NCBI GenBank assembly: GCA_001898385.1
Contig: MKTT01000085.1
Location: forward strand, 1-47,521
Source: Planctomycetales bacterium 71-10
Lineage (GTDB): Bacteria > Planctomycetota > Planctomycetia > Isosphaerales > Isosphaeraceae
Direction: 5' to 3'
Length of the DNA: 47,521 nucleotides
The translations under genes and the position numbers were made by a program. Position 1 is the stretch's first letter; each line of letters starts with the position of its first letter. Shown in pieces: positions 6,906-14,603 of the stretch. The notes beneath the pieces were generated by a model. It was given only the letters and a program-made list of their open reading frames with translations. It made no database searches and was not told the DNA's origin.

Positions 6906-8533
6906 TCCTCGGCCTCGACGGCGCGACCTGGACCGTCCTGGACCCGATGCGGGCGCGGGGCGTCATGCCGAACCTGGACGCCCTGCTCAAGTCGGCGGCG
7001 CACGGCATCCTCACGTCGGTCGACCCGCCCGTGACCACCGCCGCCTGGACGTCCATGTCCACCGGCTGCACCCCGGCGCGGCACGGCGTCTTCGACCATC
7101 GCTACTACGACGCCGCCGCCGACCGCATGAAGGTCAACCACCACGGCCGCGTCCGCGTCCCGAACATCTGGAAGATCCTCTCCGACGCCGGCCGCCGCTG
7201 CGCCTGCCTGAACGTCCCCGGCCTCTTCCCGCCCCCGCGGGTCGACGGCGTGGTCGTCTCCGGCATGGACGCCCCCCACCTCGACGCCGCGCTCCAGGGC
7301 TCGGCCGCGTTCGCCGAGCGGCTCAAGGCCGAGGTCCCGGACTACACCCTCCGCTACTTCTGGAAGCGCGCGCCGCAGTCGCTGGAGGAGATCCGGGCCA
7401 ACGCCGCGTACACCGTCGAGAGCTTCCTCGGCCGCGCCAAGGGGGGCCTGCTCGCCGACCGGATGTTCCCCGACTGGTCGGCGCTGATGGTCCAGTTCCA
7501 GAACCTCGACCCGTTCCAGCACCGCGCCTGGCGGCACCTGAACGTGGACGGGACCGGGATCGAGGCCCCCGAGTGGAACGCCGCCGCCGCCGAGGTGATG
7601 CGCGGGCTCGACCGCGCCGTCGGCATGCTCTGCGAGATGGCCTCGGCCCGCGGGGCCGGGATCATGGTGGTCAGCGACCACGGCTTCGGCCCGTGCGAGG
7701 GCCGCATCGACGTCAACCGGATCCTCCTCGACGCCGGCGTCGCGCAAGCGGCCGGTCTGGGCCGCAAGCTGGTCCGCCGCGGCCGGCAGGCCGTCGACCG
7801 CGTGCGCGTCTGGAACGCCAAGCGGGGCGATCCCACGGCGCGCTCGGCGTCGTTCGACCAGTCGGTCGCCGGCTCGTTCCCGTTCGACTGGTCGCGGACG
7901 CTGGCCTTCGCGCCCCACCAGGACACGGCGGCGATGGTCTACGTGAACTCGCCGGCGCGCCGCGGCTCCACCCGCCACGCCGCCCCGCTGTTCACCCCCC
8001 GCGAGGTCGACGAGGCCCGCGCCGCCGCCCACCAGGCCCTCGACGAAGCCCGGCATCCCGAGACCGGCCGGAAGCTGTTCCCGAAGATCATCGCCACGGC
8101 CGACGCCTACGGCGTCGACCCGGCGCGCGAGGGCTACCCCGACCTCATCGCCCTCCCCGACGGCCCCTTCTGGGTCCGCACCAAGCTGGCGGGCGTCGCC
8201 CCCGGCGACTGGGTCCACGAGGACCCCAACCTCACCGGCACCCACCGCCCCGAGGGCGTCGTCGCCCTCGCCGGCGCGGGCCTCGCCCCCGGCCGGAACC
8301 TCCGCGCCCGCCTGATCGACGCGGCCCCCACCGTCCTCAGCCTGCTGGGCCTCCCCGTCCCGCCCCACATGGAAGGCTGCCCCATCGGCACCTACCGCCC
8401 CAAGCCCGTCGAGCGCCTCGACGAGGCCGAGACCCAGCCCATCGCCGGCCCCCACCAGCCAGCCTTCGAGTTCTCTGAAGAGGAGCAGGCGATCCTGGAA
8501 CAGCGGCTCATGGACCTGGGCTACATGGAGTGA
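6878..8533 (+). CDS. Alkaline-phosphatase-superfamily phosphodiesterase/nucleotide pyrophosphatase
   Basis: This 551-residue enzyme belongs to the type I phosphodiesterase/nucleotide pyrophosphatase branch of the alkaline phosphatase superfamily. Visible metal and nucleophile motifs are LILGLDGATW near the N-terminus, the Thr-containing PPVTTAAWTSM with GCTPARHGVFDH, VVSDHGFGP around residue 270, and GTHRPEGV around 455. There is no signal peptide, so it is presumably cytoplasmic, or it acts at the inner face of the membrane. It starts at the ATG lying within the end of the methyltransferase gene. Related planctomycete and archaeal proteins sit beside glycan-modifying enzymes, which fits the methyltransferase neighbour, but the phosphoester substrate cannot be read from sequence. 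Confidence 0.85.
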   Translation: MAAHLDRLLILGLDGATWTVLDPMRARGVMPNLDALLKSAAHGILTSVDPPVTTAAWTSMSTGCTPARHGVFDHRYYDAAADRMKVNHHGRVRVPNIWKILSDAGRRCACLNVPGLFPPPRVDGVVVSGMDAPHLDAALQGSAAFAERLKAEVPDYTLRYFWKRAPQSLEEIRANAAYTVESFLGRAKGGLLADRMFPDWSALMVQFQNLDPFQHRAWRHLNVDGTGIEAPEWNAAAAEVMRGLDRAVGMLCEMASARGAGIMVVSDHGFGPCEGRIDVNRILLDAGVAQAAGLGRKLVRRGRQAVDRVRVWNAKRGDPTARSASFDQSVAGSFPFDWSRTLAFAPHQDTAAMVYVNSPARRGSTRHAAPLFTPREVDEARAAAHQALDEARHPETGRKLFPKIIATADAYGVDPAREGYPDLIALPDGPFWVRTKLAGVAPGDWVHEDPNLTGTHRPEGVVALAGAGLAPGRNLRARLIDAAPTVLSLLGLPVPPHMEGCPIGTYRPKPVERLDEAETQPIAGPHQPAFEFSEEEQAILEQRLMDLGYME

Positions 8534-8550
8534 GCGACGACGGCCGCGCC

Positions 8551-8919
8551 GCGGCGGGTGAGGGTCGTCGGAGCGCCGCGGGCGTGCCGGACGCGCGAGG
8601 GTCGCGGAGTCGACGCGAATCACCCTTCTCCCCTCGTGGTGCTCCGTCGAAAACATCCGGGAGGCGAGCGATGGACGGCCTTCCCCCCTCGCGGGGGAAG
8701 GTGGCCCGGAGGGCCGGATGAGGGGGGCGACGCGCCGGACGGCCGTCGGATCTCGCAAAGGCTCCCTCGGGCGGGCCTCCGAAATCCCGAGGAGGCTCGT
8801 GCTTCGCGCCCCCCTCATCTGACGCCTTCGGCGTCTGTCTTCCCCCGCGAGGGGGGAAGACCCCCTGCGACCCGCATCGGCATGTTTTCGACGCAGCACC
8901 CTCGTGGGAGAAGGGGGGA
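8551..8919. repeat. Nested palindromic element, copy A (inverted orientation)
   Basis: The element has an outer fragment (GGGTGAGGGTCGTCGG), a middle layer (CCTTCTCCCCTCGTGGTG with GTCGAAAACAT on the left, ATGTTTTCGACGCAGCACC and GTGGGAGAAGG on the right) and an inner pair of hairpin arms at 8679-8727 and 8808-8860, each containing TTCCCCC..GCGGGGGAA-type stems. The core between the arms carries the same GCGAAGCAC and CCGACGG marks as copies B and C but reversed. It fills the gap between the phosphodiesterase gene and the 51-residue membrane protein gene and probably also blocks transcription. Confidence 0.8.
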
Positions 8920-9042
8920 TTCCTGCTCGCCCCCGGGTTTTTCGACGGGATCGATCGTACCGCTCGGCACCCAAGAATGGACCCGGGACGTCGAATCACC
9001 TTTCGATGATCCCGAGACGCCGATTCCGAAAAGGGACGAACC

Positions 9043-9198
9043 ATGGACCCCTGGATGGCCTGGATCTTCGCCCTGAGCGCGATGGGCATGGCGAGCGCGG
9101 CGTTGCAGCAGGTGACCTCGCTCAAGCAGGAAGTCCAGGCCCTCGCCGACGAGCTGCATCGCCGCAACCAGGACAAGCCGCCCGCGGCGATGCGGTGA
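9043..9198 (+). CDS. Small single-pass membrane protein, 51 aa
   Basis: This short gene begins MDPWMAWIFALSAMGMA. One membrane helix (residues 4-22) is followed by a charged heptad-like helix (QQVTSLKQEVQALADELHRR), so it is probably an inner-membrane anchor with a short cytoplasmic coiled coil. AAGGGA lies upstream of the ATG. It ends six bases before the convergent fur stop codon. I know no family name; the organisation resembles small membrane regulators such as septal or secretion accessory peptides, without specific similarity. Confidence 0.6.
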   Translation: MDPWMAWIFALSAMGMASAALQQVTSLKQEVQALADELHRRNQDKPPAAMR

Positions 9199-9204
9199 GC
9201 CCCG

Positions 9205-9705
9205 TCAGATCAGATCCAGCCGGCGCCGGGGGCTGTGCGAGCGGTCGCACTTGGAGCAGACGCCCTCGATGAGGAAGCGGTGGCCGGTGGCGCGGAAGCC
9301 GTGGGCGCGGCTGACCTCGTCGCGAAGCTTCAGCAGGTCCTCGTTGCGGAACTCGACCACGCGGTTGCAGGTCGTGCAGTGCAGGTGGTCGTGCGCGGGG
9401 TAGCCGTAGTCGTGCTCGTAGGCCGAGCGGTTCGTCAGCCGAAGCTCGCGCAACAGGCCCGCCTCGACGAGCAGGCGGAGGGTCCGGTAGACCGTCGACC
9501 GGCTGATGGCGTGGCCGGCGTCGTGCAGGTCGCGGACCAGCTCGTCGGCGTCGAAGTGTTTGTGGCTGCTGTAGATGTGCCGGACCAAGGTGCGCCGGGG
9601 GTCCGTGAGCTTCTCGCCCCGGATCTCCAGGAATTCGCGGAACTTGTCCTCGGGCGACTCCTTGACGTCGAGGGGGGTCAAGTCGTCGGTCTGGGTCTTC
9701 GCCAC
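9205..9705 (-). CDS. fur: Fur-family metalloregulator
   Basis: This is a 166-residue ferric-uptake-regulator homologue, slightly longer than the usual 140-150 because of an N-terminal tail (MAKTQTDDLTPLDVKE). The winged helix includes RSTVYRTLRLLVEAGLL (DNA recognition helix), followed by the metal-sensing AYEHDYGYPAHDHLHC segment. Two zinc-structural cysteine pairs are present, CTTC and CSKC. The family represses iron-uptake genes when loaded with Fe2+. A 21-base palindrome matching a Fur box overlaps its own -10 region, so the gene is probably autoregulated. The divergent neighbour begins about 180 bases beyond that box. Confidence 0.93.
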   Translation of the reverse strand: MAKTQTDDLTPLDVKESPEDKFREFLEIRGEKLTDPRRTLVRHIYSSHKHFDADELVRDLHDAGHAISRSTVYRTLRLLVEAGLLRELRLTNRSAYEHDYGYPAHDHLHCTTCNRVVEFRNEDLLKLRDEVSRAHGFRATGHRFLIEGVCSKCDRSHSPRRRLDLI

Positions 9706-9765
9706 GGCCGCGTCCTTCCGTCCAGGCTGCGAGCGTTACTCAAAAAGGTGCTCTCGTCCGTCGCC

Positions 9766-9786
9766 AATCGAGAATCATTCTCCATT
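9766..9786 (-). promoter_or_regulatory. Fur box overlapping the fur promoter
   Basis: AATcGAGAATcATTCTCcATT is a palindrome of 21 bases whose only unpaired positions are three single bases. Its core GAGAATCATTCTC is the classical Fur/19-mer arrangement. On the minus strand the overlapping TACAAT (9784-9789) is a likely -10 element for fur, so bound Fur would occlude RNA polymerase. Confidence 0.75.
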
Positions 9787-9968
9787 GTAGTCCACGCCGG
9801 TACGGAAGGCCAGCACCGGGCGGACGGCCGAGGTTCGGGACGTATCGTAACGTCCCGACCGCGAGCGGGGAAGGGGCCGGCGGCCCCCCCTTGCCCGACT
9901 CGTCCGACAACAGTAAAACAGACCCCAGGGCGGTCGCGTAGCGCGCATCCAGGACGGGGACCGGCGTC

Positions 9969-11357
9969 ATGAAGGTCGATCGGCGGGCATTCATCGTCGC
10001 GGCCCTCGGCGTCGGCGGGGTCGGCGTCGCGAGCCGGCTCGCGACGTGGGACGAGACGACGGACCGGGACCGGACGCCGGCCCCTATGCCCCCGGAGCCG
10101 CCCGACGACGCCGTGCCGACGGTGGCCTTCCGGGGCCTCCTGCCGGGGGGACGTCCCTGCGTGAAGCCGACGATCGCGGTGGACGGGGGGCGGGCGATGG
10201 TCGTCGCGATCGACGTGGCGGGCGGCACGGAGATGGGGCTGGCCTGCTGGACCTCCGGGGATGGGGGGCGGCATTGGGGGGCCCCGGCCCCGATCGCGAC
10301 GTGGCCCGCCGCCTCCCGGGCGATGTTCGACCCCTGGCTGCTGACCGACCATCGCGGGCGGTTCCACCTGGTCCACGCCTCGGTCGCCCGCGAGCCGGTC
10401 GCGGATCGGTCCCCCGTCGTGTTCCGCCGGTCCACCGACGACGGCGTCTCCTGGGGAGGGCCGGAGGGGGTCGCGGGGATCGGCGACCGTCCCATGCTCG
10501 GGATCGGCCCGGGCGGCCGGCGGCTGGCGATCGCCTGCGCCATGGTCGACCCGGCCAGCCTGCCGACCCGGCCGCTCCGGTCGCCGGACGAGGCGTCCGC
10601 GGCGATCGCGAAGATCCGCCGCCTCTGCGGGCTCTTCGTCTCGGGCGACCGGGGCCGTTCCTGGTCGGCCGTCGCCGGCCCCGAGGGCATGATCCACGGC
10701 ATCCCCTTCGGCGTCGCGTGCGACGACGGCGATCGGATCGCGTGCTGCTGGATCGACTCCGACGGGAAGGGCTCGACCTCGCGGAGCCTCGCCTGCACCA
10801 CCGTCGACGGGGGCCGCACGTGGCAGACGACGACGCTGGTGGAGCGGCTCCAGCCCGACCGGGAGCACGGATTCAACGGCGGACGCTTCCCCGTCCTCGC
10901 CCAGGGGGGCGGGGGCGCGCTCCATCTCGCCTACGTCGGGGCGAACGGGAAGGGGCTCTCCGTCCGCTCCAGTCGAGACTGGCGGGCCTGGGGCGAGGCG
11001 ATCCCGCTCGCGTCCGACGCGGCCGAGGAGGTCCGCTTCCCCAGCATCGCGGCGCGAGGCCCCATGGTCCACGCGACCTGGATGGAGCGCCGGGGCGGGC
11101 GATACCGGATGTGGTATCGAGGCTCCGGGGACCGGGGCACGAGCTGGTCCGCCCCGATCCTCCTCGACCCGCCGACGGCCCCCGATTCGCCCGAGGACGG
11201 GTTCTACGTCTCCTCCGACGACGACCAGGCCAGCGTCGCGGACGACGGGGCCGGGACGGCGCACGCGGTCTGGGCCGCCCGGGCGTCGGCCGGCGGGACG
11301 CTGGAGGTCCGGCACGCGGTCATCGCCTGGAAGGTCGCCGAGCCTTCGGGCCCCTGA
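9969..11357 (+). CDS. Exported sialidase-like Asp-box propeller protein
   Basis: This 462-residue protein begins MKVDRRAFIVAALGVGG, a twin-arginine-type signal, and then shows at least five Asp-boxes: SGDGGRHWG, STDDGVSWG, SGDRGRSWS, TVDGGRTWQ and SGDRGTSWS. It is therefore a sialidase-superfamily propeller. No clear FRIP arginine motif is visible, so hydrolase activity is less certain than for the protein at 2756-3970; it could be a carbohydrate-binding or lyase-like relative. It is divergent from fur with about 260 bases between starts, but the Fur box lies next to fur. A perfect 7-base hairpin follows its stop. Confidence 0.82.
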   Translation: MKVDRRAFIVAALGVGGVGVASRLATWDETTDRDRTPAPMPPEPPDDAVPTVAFRGLLPGGRPCVKPTIAVDGGRAMVVAIDVAGGTEMGLACWTSGDGGRHWGAPAPIATWPAASRAMFDPWLLTDHRGRFHLVHASVAREPVADRSPVVFRRSTDDGVSWGGPEGVAGIGDRPMLGIGPGGRRLAIACAMVDPASLPTRPLRSPDEASAAIAKIRRLCGLFVSGDRGRSWSAVAGPEGMIHGIPFGVACDDGDRIACCWIDSDGKGSTSRSLACTTVDGGRTWQTTTLVERLQPDREHGFNGGRFPVLAQGGGGALHLAYVGANGKGLSVRSSRDWRAWGEAIPLASDAAEEVRFPSIAARGPMVHATWMERRGGRYRMWYRGSGDRGTSWSAPILLDPPTAPDSPEDGFYVSSDDDQASVADDGAGTAHAVWAARASAGGTLEVRHAVIAWKVAEPSGP

Positions 11358-11375
11358 GGGATCGATCGCGATCCC
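11358..11375. terminator. Symmetrical hairpin between convergent genes
   Basis: GGGATCG, loop ATCG, CGATCCC forms a perfect stem directly after the sialidase stop. It has no T-run. It lies between two converging genes and could serve both, or be an RNA 3'-end stabiliser. Confidence 0.35.
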
Positions 11376-11408
11376 GCAAGGGCCCGAGCCGTGGAGGGGC
11401 CCCGGATC

Positions 11409-12428
11409 TCAGCGCGGGTCGGCCGGGGTCAGGGGGATGACCGGTCCGCTCGGCGCGGCGGGGGCCTCGCCGAGCGGCGGCAGGACGCGGCCGGCACCGG
11501 GGACGACGCCCGGGCGCGGGGCGACCGCCCCGCGGGGCGCGGCCATGACGGGGGCGGCCGCGGGGAGCGGCGCGGCCTCGGGGGCCGGGGCCGCCAGGTC
11601 GGCCGGGGCGACGACGGGGGCGGGGACGCCCGAGGCGTCGGCGACGGCGGCCGGCTGGCCGCTGAGGCGGAGCTGGAGGTTGTCGATCACGGCGTGGAGC
11701 TGGCGGACGGACGGGTCGCAGCCCTGGGGGTTGCCCGAGTACGAGAACGGCTGCGCGGTCAGGCGGCCGAGCCGGCGTTCGAAGACGACGACGTGGACCT
11801 CCTCGATGTAGTCGCCCGAGGGGGAGCCGCAGTGGCCGCGGTTCCGGCCGAGTTCGCCGCTGGCGACCAGGTCGGCGAGCGGCTTGACGTCGGCCGGCGA
11901 GAGGCGATGCACGCCCTCGGAGTCGATGACGGTGCCGTCGGCGTAGACCTGCATGAACATCCCGAACTTGCCGCCGTCGTTGGAGCGGCCCAGGGCCATG
12001 CGGGTCAGGAGCGGGTCGGCCTCGGTGGCCGCGCTGCTGACTCGGGAGCGGGGCGTGATCGTGGGCGCGGGGCCCGCGTCGGCGACCTCCGGCGTGCTCG
12101 GCCCGCCGCCCAGGGGGAGGGGGGCGGCCGGCGGCGGGGCGGCCGTGCGGGGCGCGACGCCGCCGCGGGGCGAGGCCGGCGGGATGAAGGCGTCGCCGCC
12201 CGGGTCGCGATCGTGGTTATGGTCGTGGTCCCGCCCGGCCGCCGCGCCCGGCTTCTCGCCGAACGGCGAGGCGGGCTTGCCGGCGTTCCCCTTCGAGGCG
12301 TTCGAGCCCCCCATGCGGAAGAGCCGGCCGAACAGGCCCGGCTCGTCGGCCCCGGCGGCCGGGGCGAAGGCCAGGGCCGCCCCCAGGCCCGCGGCCGTGA
12401 GACCCTTGCGGAGACGTTGCGCGCGCAT
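11409..12428 (-). CDS. Secreted Pro/Ala-rich hypothetical protein with conserved core
   Basis: This 339-residue protein has a signal peptide (MRAQRLRKGLTAAGLGAALAFAPAAGA), a low-complexity section with a His/Asp patch (GRDHDHNHDRDPGG), a globular core at about 125-255 and a Pro/Ala tail. The core contains MQVYADGTVIDSEGVHRLSP and CGSPSGDYIEEVHVVVFERR, suggesting one compact domain with two or three cysteines. I do not recognise it. It lies 69 bases downstream of the GspE/PilB ATPase gene on the same strand and may be its operon partner, perhaps an envelope component. The His-rich patch could bind metal. Confidence 0.72.
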   Translation of the reverse strand: MRAQRLRKGLTAAGLGAALAFAPAAGADEPGLFGRLFRMGGSNASKGNAGKPASPFGEKPGAAAGRDHDHNHDRDPGGDAFIPPASPRGGVAPRTAAPPPAAPLPLGGGPSTPEVADAGPAPTITPRSRVSSAATEADPLLTRMALGRSNDGGKFGMFMQVYADGTVIDSEGVHRLSPADVKPLADLVASGELGRNRGHCGSPSGDYIEEVHVVVFERRLGRLTAQPFSYSGNPQGCDPSVRQLHAVIDNLQLRLSGQPAAVADASGVPAPVVAPADLAAPAPEAAPLPAAAPVMAAPRGAVAPRPGVVPGAGRVLPPLGEAPAAPSGPVIPLTPADPR

Positions 12429-12497
12429 CGCCGACCTCCTGTCGGTGCGGCCGGGCCGGCCCGTTCCTTGGGCCGATCCGCCGGATCGATCCTGATT

Positions 12498-14042
12498 TCA
12501 GAACGACACCACGCGGTAGACCTCCTCCACCGTGGTGACCCCTTCCAGGATCTTATCGACCGCGGACTGCTTCAAAGTTCGCATTCCCAGGTCGACCGCC
12601 ACACGTCGCAGGACGTCCCGGGGGATCTGCTGGAAGATCAGGTCGCGCAACTCCTCGCCGATCATCATGATTTCGAACACGCCGGTCCGGCCGATGTACC
12701 CCGTGTTGAAGCAGGCCGGGCAGCCCGTGCCGCGGTAGAGCCGCGTCGACTCGTGCTCCTCGGGGTCCAGCTCCAGCGAGAGGAGGAGCTTCTCGTCCGG
12801 GGCGTAGGCGACCCGGCACTGCGGGCAGATCTTGCGGACCAGGCGCTGCGAGACGATCGCGAGGAGGCTGCTGGAGAGCTGGTAGCCCGGGATGCCGAAG
12901 TTGTACAGATTGCTGATGGTGCTGGGCGCGTCCGAGCCGTGCAGGGTGCTGAACACCAGGACCCCGGTGAGAGCCGCGCGGATGCCGATGCGGGCGGTCT
13001 CCTCGTCGCGGATCTCGCCGATCATGACGATGTCCGGATCCTGCCGCAGCAGGGCGCGGAGGCCCTCGCTGAAGGTCATCTCGCCGACGCCGGAGCCGAC
13101 CTGGGTCTGGTTGACGCCCGGCATCCGGTGCTCGATCGGGTCCTCGATCGTCATCACGTTCCGCAGCGGCGAGTTGATCCGCTCCAGGCAGTTGTACAGC
13201 GTGGACGTCTTGCCGGCGCCGACCGGCCCGGCGACGAGCACCGCGCCGTAGGGCTGGGTGATGAGCCGGTCCATCGTCTCGGCCTGGGACTTCGACATGC
13301 CCAGGTGCGTGAAGCCGACGACGTCGGTGAGGACTTCGTGGATCCGGATGACGATCTTCTCGCCGTAGATGGTCGGGAACGTGGCGACGCGGAGGTCGCG
13401 GGGCTTGCCGTTGTAGACGATCGTGATCCGGCCGTCCTGCGAGTGCCGGCGCTCCACGATGTTGAGGTTGGACATCACCTTGAGCCGGCTGAGGGCCGCC
13501 GCGGCCGTCGCCGAGTCGATGAACAGGATGTCCTGGAGCTGGCCGTCGATCCGGTATCGGATCCGCATCCCGTTGTCGAGCGAGTCGAAGTGGATGTCCG
13601 TGGCCCGGCAGTCGATGGCGCGTTCCAGGATCTGGCCCACCAGCGCCGGGACCGGGACGACCTGCGACTGCTCCTGCAACTCCTTGCGGACGTCGCGCTG
13701 GATCTGGTTGCGGTCGGGCAGCGTGAGGATGGCGGTCCCGGCGGCCTCGCCCTGGCCCTTCCCCTGGCCGTCCACCGCGGCGGGGGCGGGGGCGGGGACG
13801 GCGTCGGGGGCCTCGGCCAGGGCGCGGAGCCGTTCGAAGGCGAGCTGGTTGAGCCGCTCCGGGGAGATGAGGTTCATCTCCAGGACCGCCTGCTTGAACT
13901 CGCGGCGATGATCCTCGGCGAAGCGGCGGGCCTCCTCGACCTGGTCCGCGGTGAGGACGCCGTTCTTGATCAGGACGGCGGCCAGGGCCGCGTCCTCGGC
14001 CGAGGTGCCGGTCGGGGACGTCGGGGCGGTGTTGGAATCCAT
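12498..14042 (-). CDS. GspE/PulE/PilB-type secretion ATPase
   Basis: This 514-residue AAA-type hexameric ATPase powers assembly of type II secretion pseudopili or type IV pili. An N-terminal MshEN-like domain (about 20-80: AALAAVLIKNGVLTADQVEE) precedes the catalytic domain with Walker A GPVGAGKTST, an Asp-box-like TIEDPIEHRMPG, Walker B DIVMIGEIRDEETA, and a zinc-binding pair CPQC...CPACF around 400-445. It is shorter than typical GspE because there is one MshEN module. The start is chosen at MDSNTAPTSP because upstream codons are repeat-like. No other secretion gene is adjacent, so its machine is encoded elsewhere. It is distinct from the CpaF ATPase at 39452-40879. Confidence 0.92.
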   Translation of the reverse strand: MDSNTAPTSPTGTSAEDAALAAVLIKNGVLTADQVEEARRFAEDHRREFKQAVLEMNLISPERLNQLAFERLRALAEAPDAVPAPAPAAVDGQGKGQGEAAGTAILTLPDRNQIQRDVRKELQEQSQVVPVPALVGQILERAIDCRATDIHFDSLDNGMRIRYRIDGQLQDILFIDSATAAAALSRLKVMSNLNIVERRHSQDGRITIVYNGKPRDLRVATFPTIYGEKIVIRIHEVLTDVVGFTHLGMSKSQAETMDRLITQPYGAVLVAGPVGAGKTSTLYNCLERINSPLRNVMTIEDPIEHRMPGVNQTQVGSGVGEMTFSEGLRALLRQDPDIVMIGEIRDEETARIGIRAALTGVLVFSTLHGSDAPSTISNLYNFGIPGYQLSSSLLAIVSQRLVRKICPQCRVAYAPDEKLLLSLELDPEEHESTRLYRGTGCPACFNTGYIGRTGVFEIMMIGEELRDLIFQQIPRDVLRRVAVDLGMRTLKQSAVDKILEGVTTVEEVYRVVSF

Positions 14043-14161
14043 CGGGAAGGGCCTCTCGATACGCCGAATGCGGGGCGGCGCAACGACTTCGTCGCCCGGG
14101 CGCGACGCCGATCGGGATGGTCGGAGGTGGCCGCGATCGTCGCCCTGACGCCCTGGTCCGC

Positions 14162-14190
14162 ATTGTTCACCATAAGCCGGGCGCGCACAA
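14162..14190 (-). promoter_or_regulatory. Candidate promoter for the secretion ATPase gene
   Basis: On the minus strand TTGTGC (14185-14190), 17 bases and AACAAT (14162-14167) match the sigma-70 pattern at four of six positions each. It lies about 120 bases upstream of the ATG at 14042. Confidence 0.35.
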
Positions 14191-14337
14191 GACGGAGGTC
14201 GCGACGATCCCCGCCCCGAGGGCCCGCCTTGCGGCCCCCGGCGATTTGCGGTATTTCGACGGTCGCCGCCGCCGGGCCGGCGGGTCCCGGCCGACGAACC
14301 GGGGCGTGCCTTTGGATCTTGGCGGCCGGTCGTCGAC

Positions 14338-14519
14338 GTCTTCCCCCCTCGCGGGGGAAGACAGACCCCGAAGGGGTCAGATGAGGGGGATGCGAAGCAC
14401 GAGGCCCGTCGGGATTCGAATCCCCGCCCGCTCGGCCTTCGCCGCAATCCGACGGTTTTCTCGCTCGTCGTCCCCCTCATCCGGCCCTTCGGGCCACCTT
14501 CCCCCGCGAGGGGGGAAGG
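14338..14519. repeat. Nested palindromic element, copy B (inner module alone)
   Basis: Left arm GTCTTCCCCCCTCGCGGGGG with GATGAGGGGG, right arm CCCCCTCATCCGG with CTTCCCCCGCGAGGGGGGAAG, and a core of about 75 bases carrying GCGAAGCACGAGG, GTCGGGATTCGAA and CCGACGG. It is the simplest form of the family. It sits between the divergent ATPase and SGNH hydrolase genes. Open frames through it (reading ...SSSPSSGPSGHLPP...) are conserved with copy C but only reflect the repeat. Confidence 0.82.
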
Positions 14520-14603
14520 GCGTCATGATGGCCCCCAAGATCCGAGACGGTCGGCCGAATTCCGAAGGCTCACCCAAGACCCACGTCCCACGGAGCCCCG
14601 CCC

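Noticed and set aside
11391..14384. Frame of nearly 1000 codons on the plus strand
   Set aside because: It lies opposite the ATPase and secreted protein genes, has no domain resemblance and is rich in Arg, Val, Asp and Gly as antisense frames are.
14400..14425. tRNA T-loop-like sequence (GGGATTCGAATCCCC) in element B
   Set aside because: No acceptor, anticodon or D arm surrounds it, and the corresponding position of copy C diverges within the stem.
14381..14530. Conserved small peptide in elements B and C (SSSPSSGP.GHLPP)
   Set aside because: Similarity is at DNA level across the whole repeat, including non-coding parts, so the frame is incidental.
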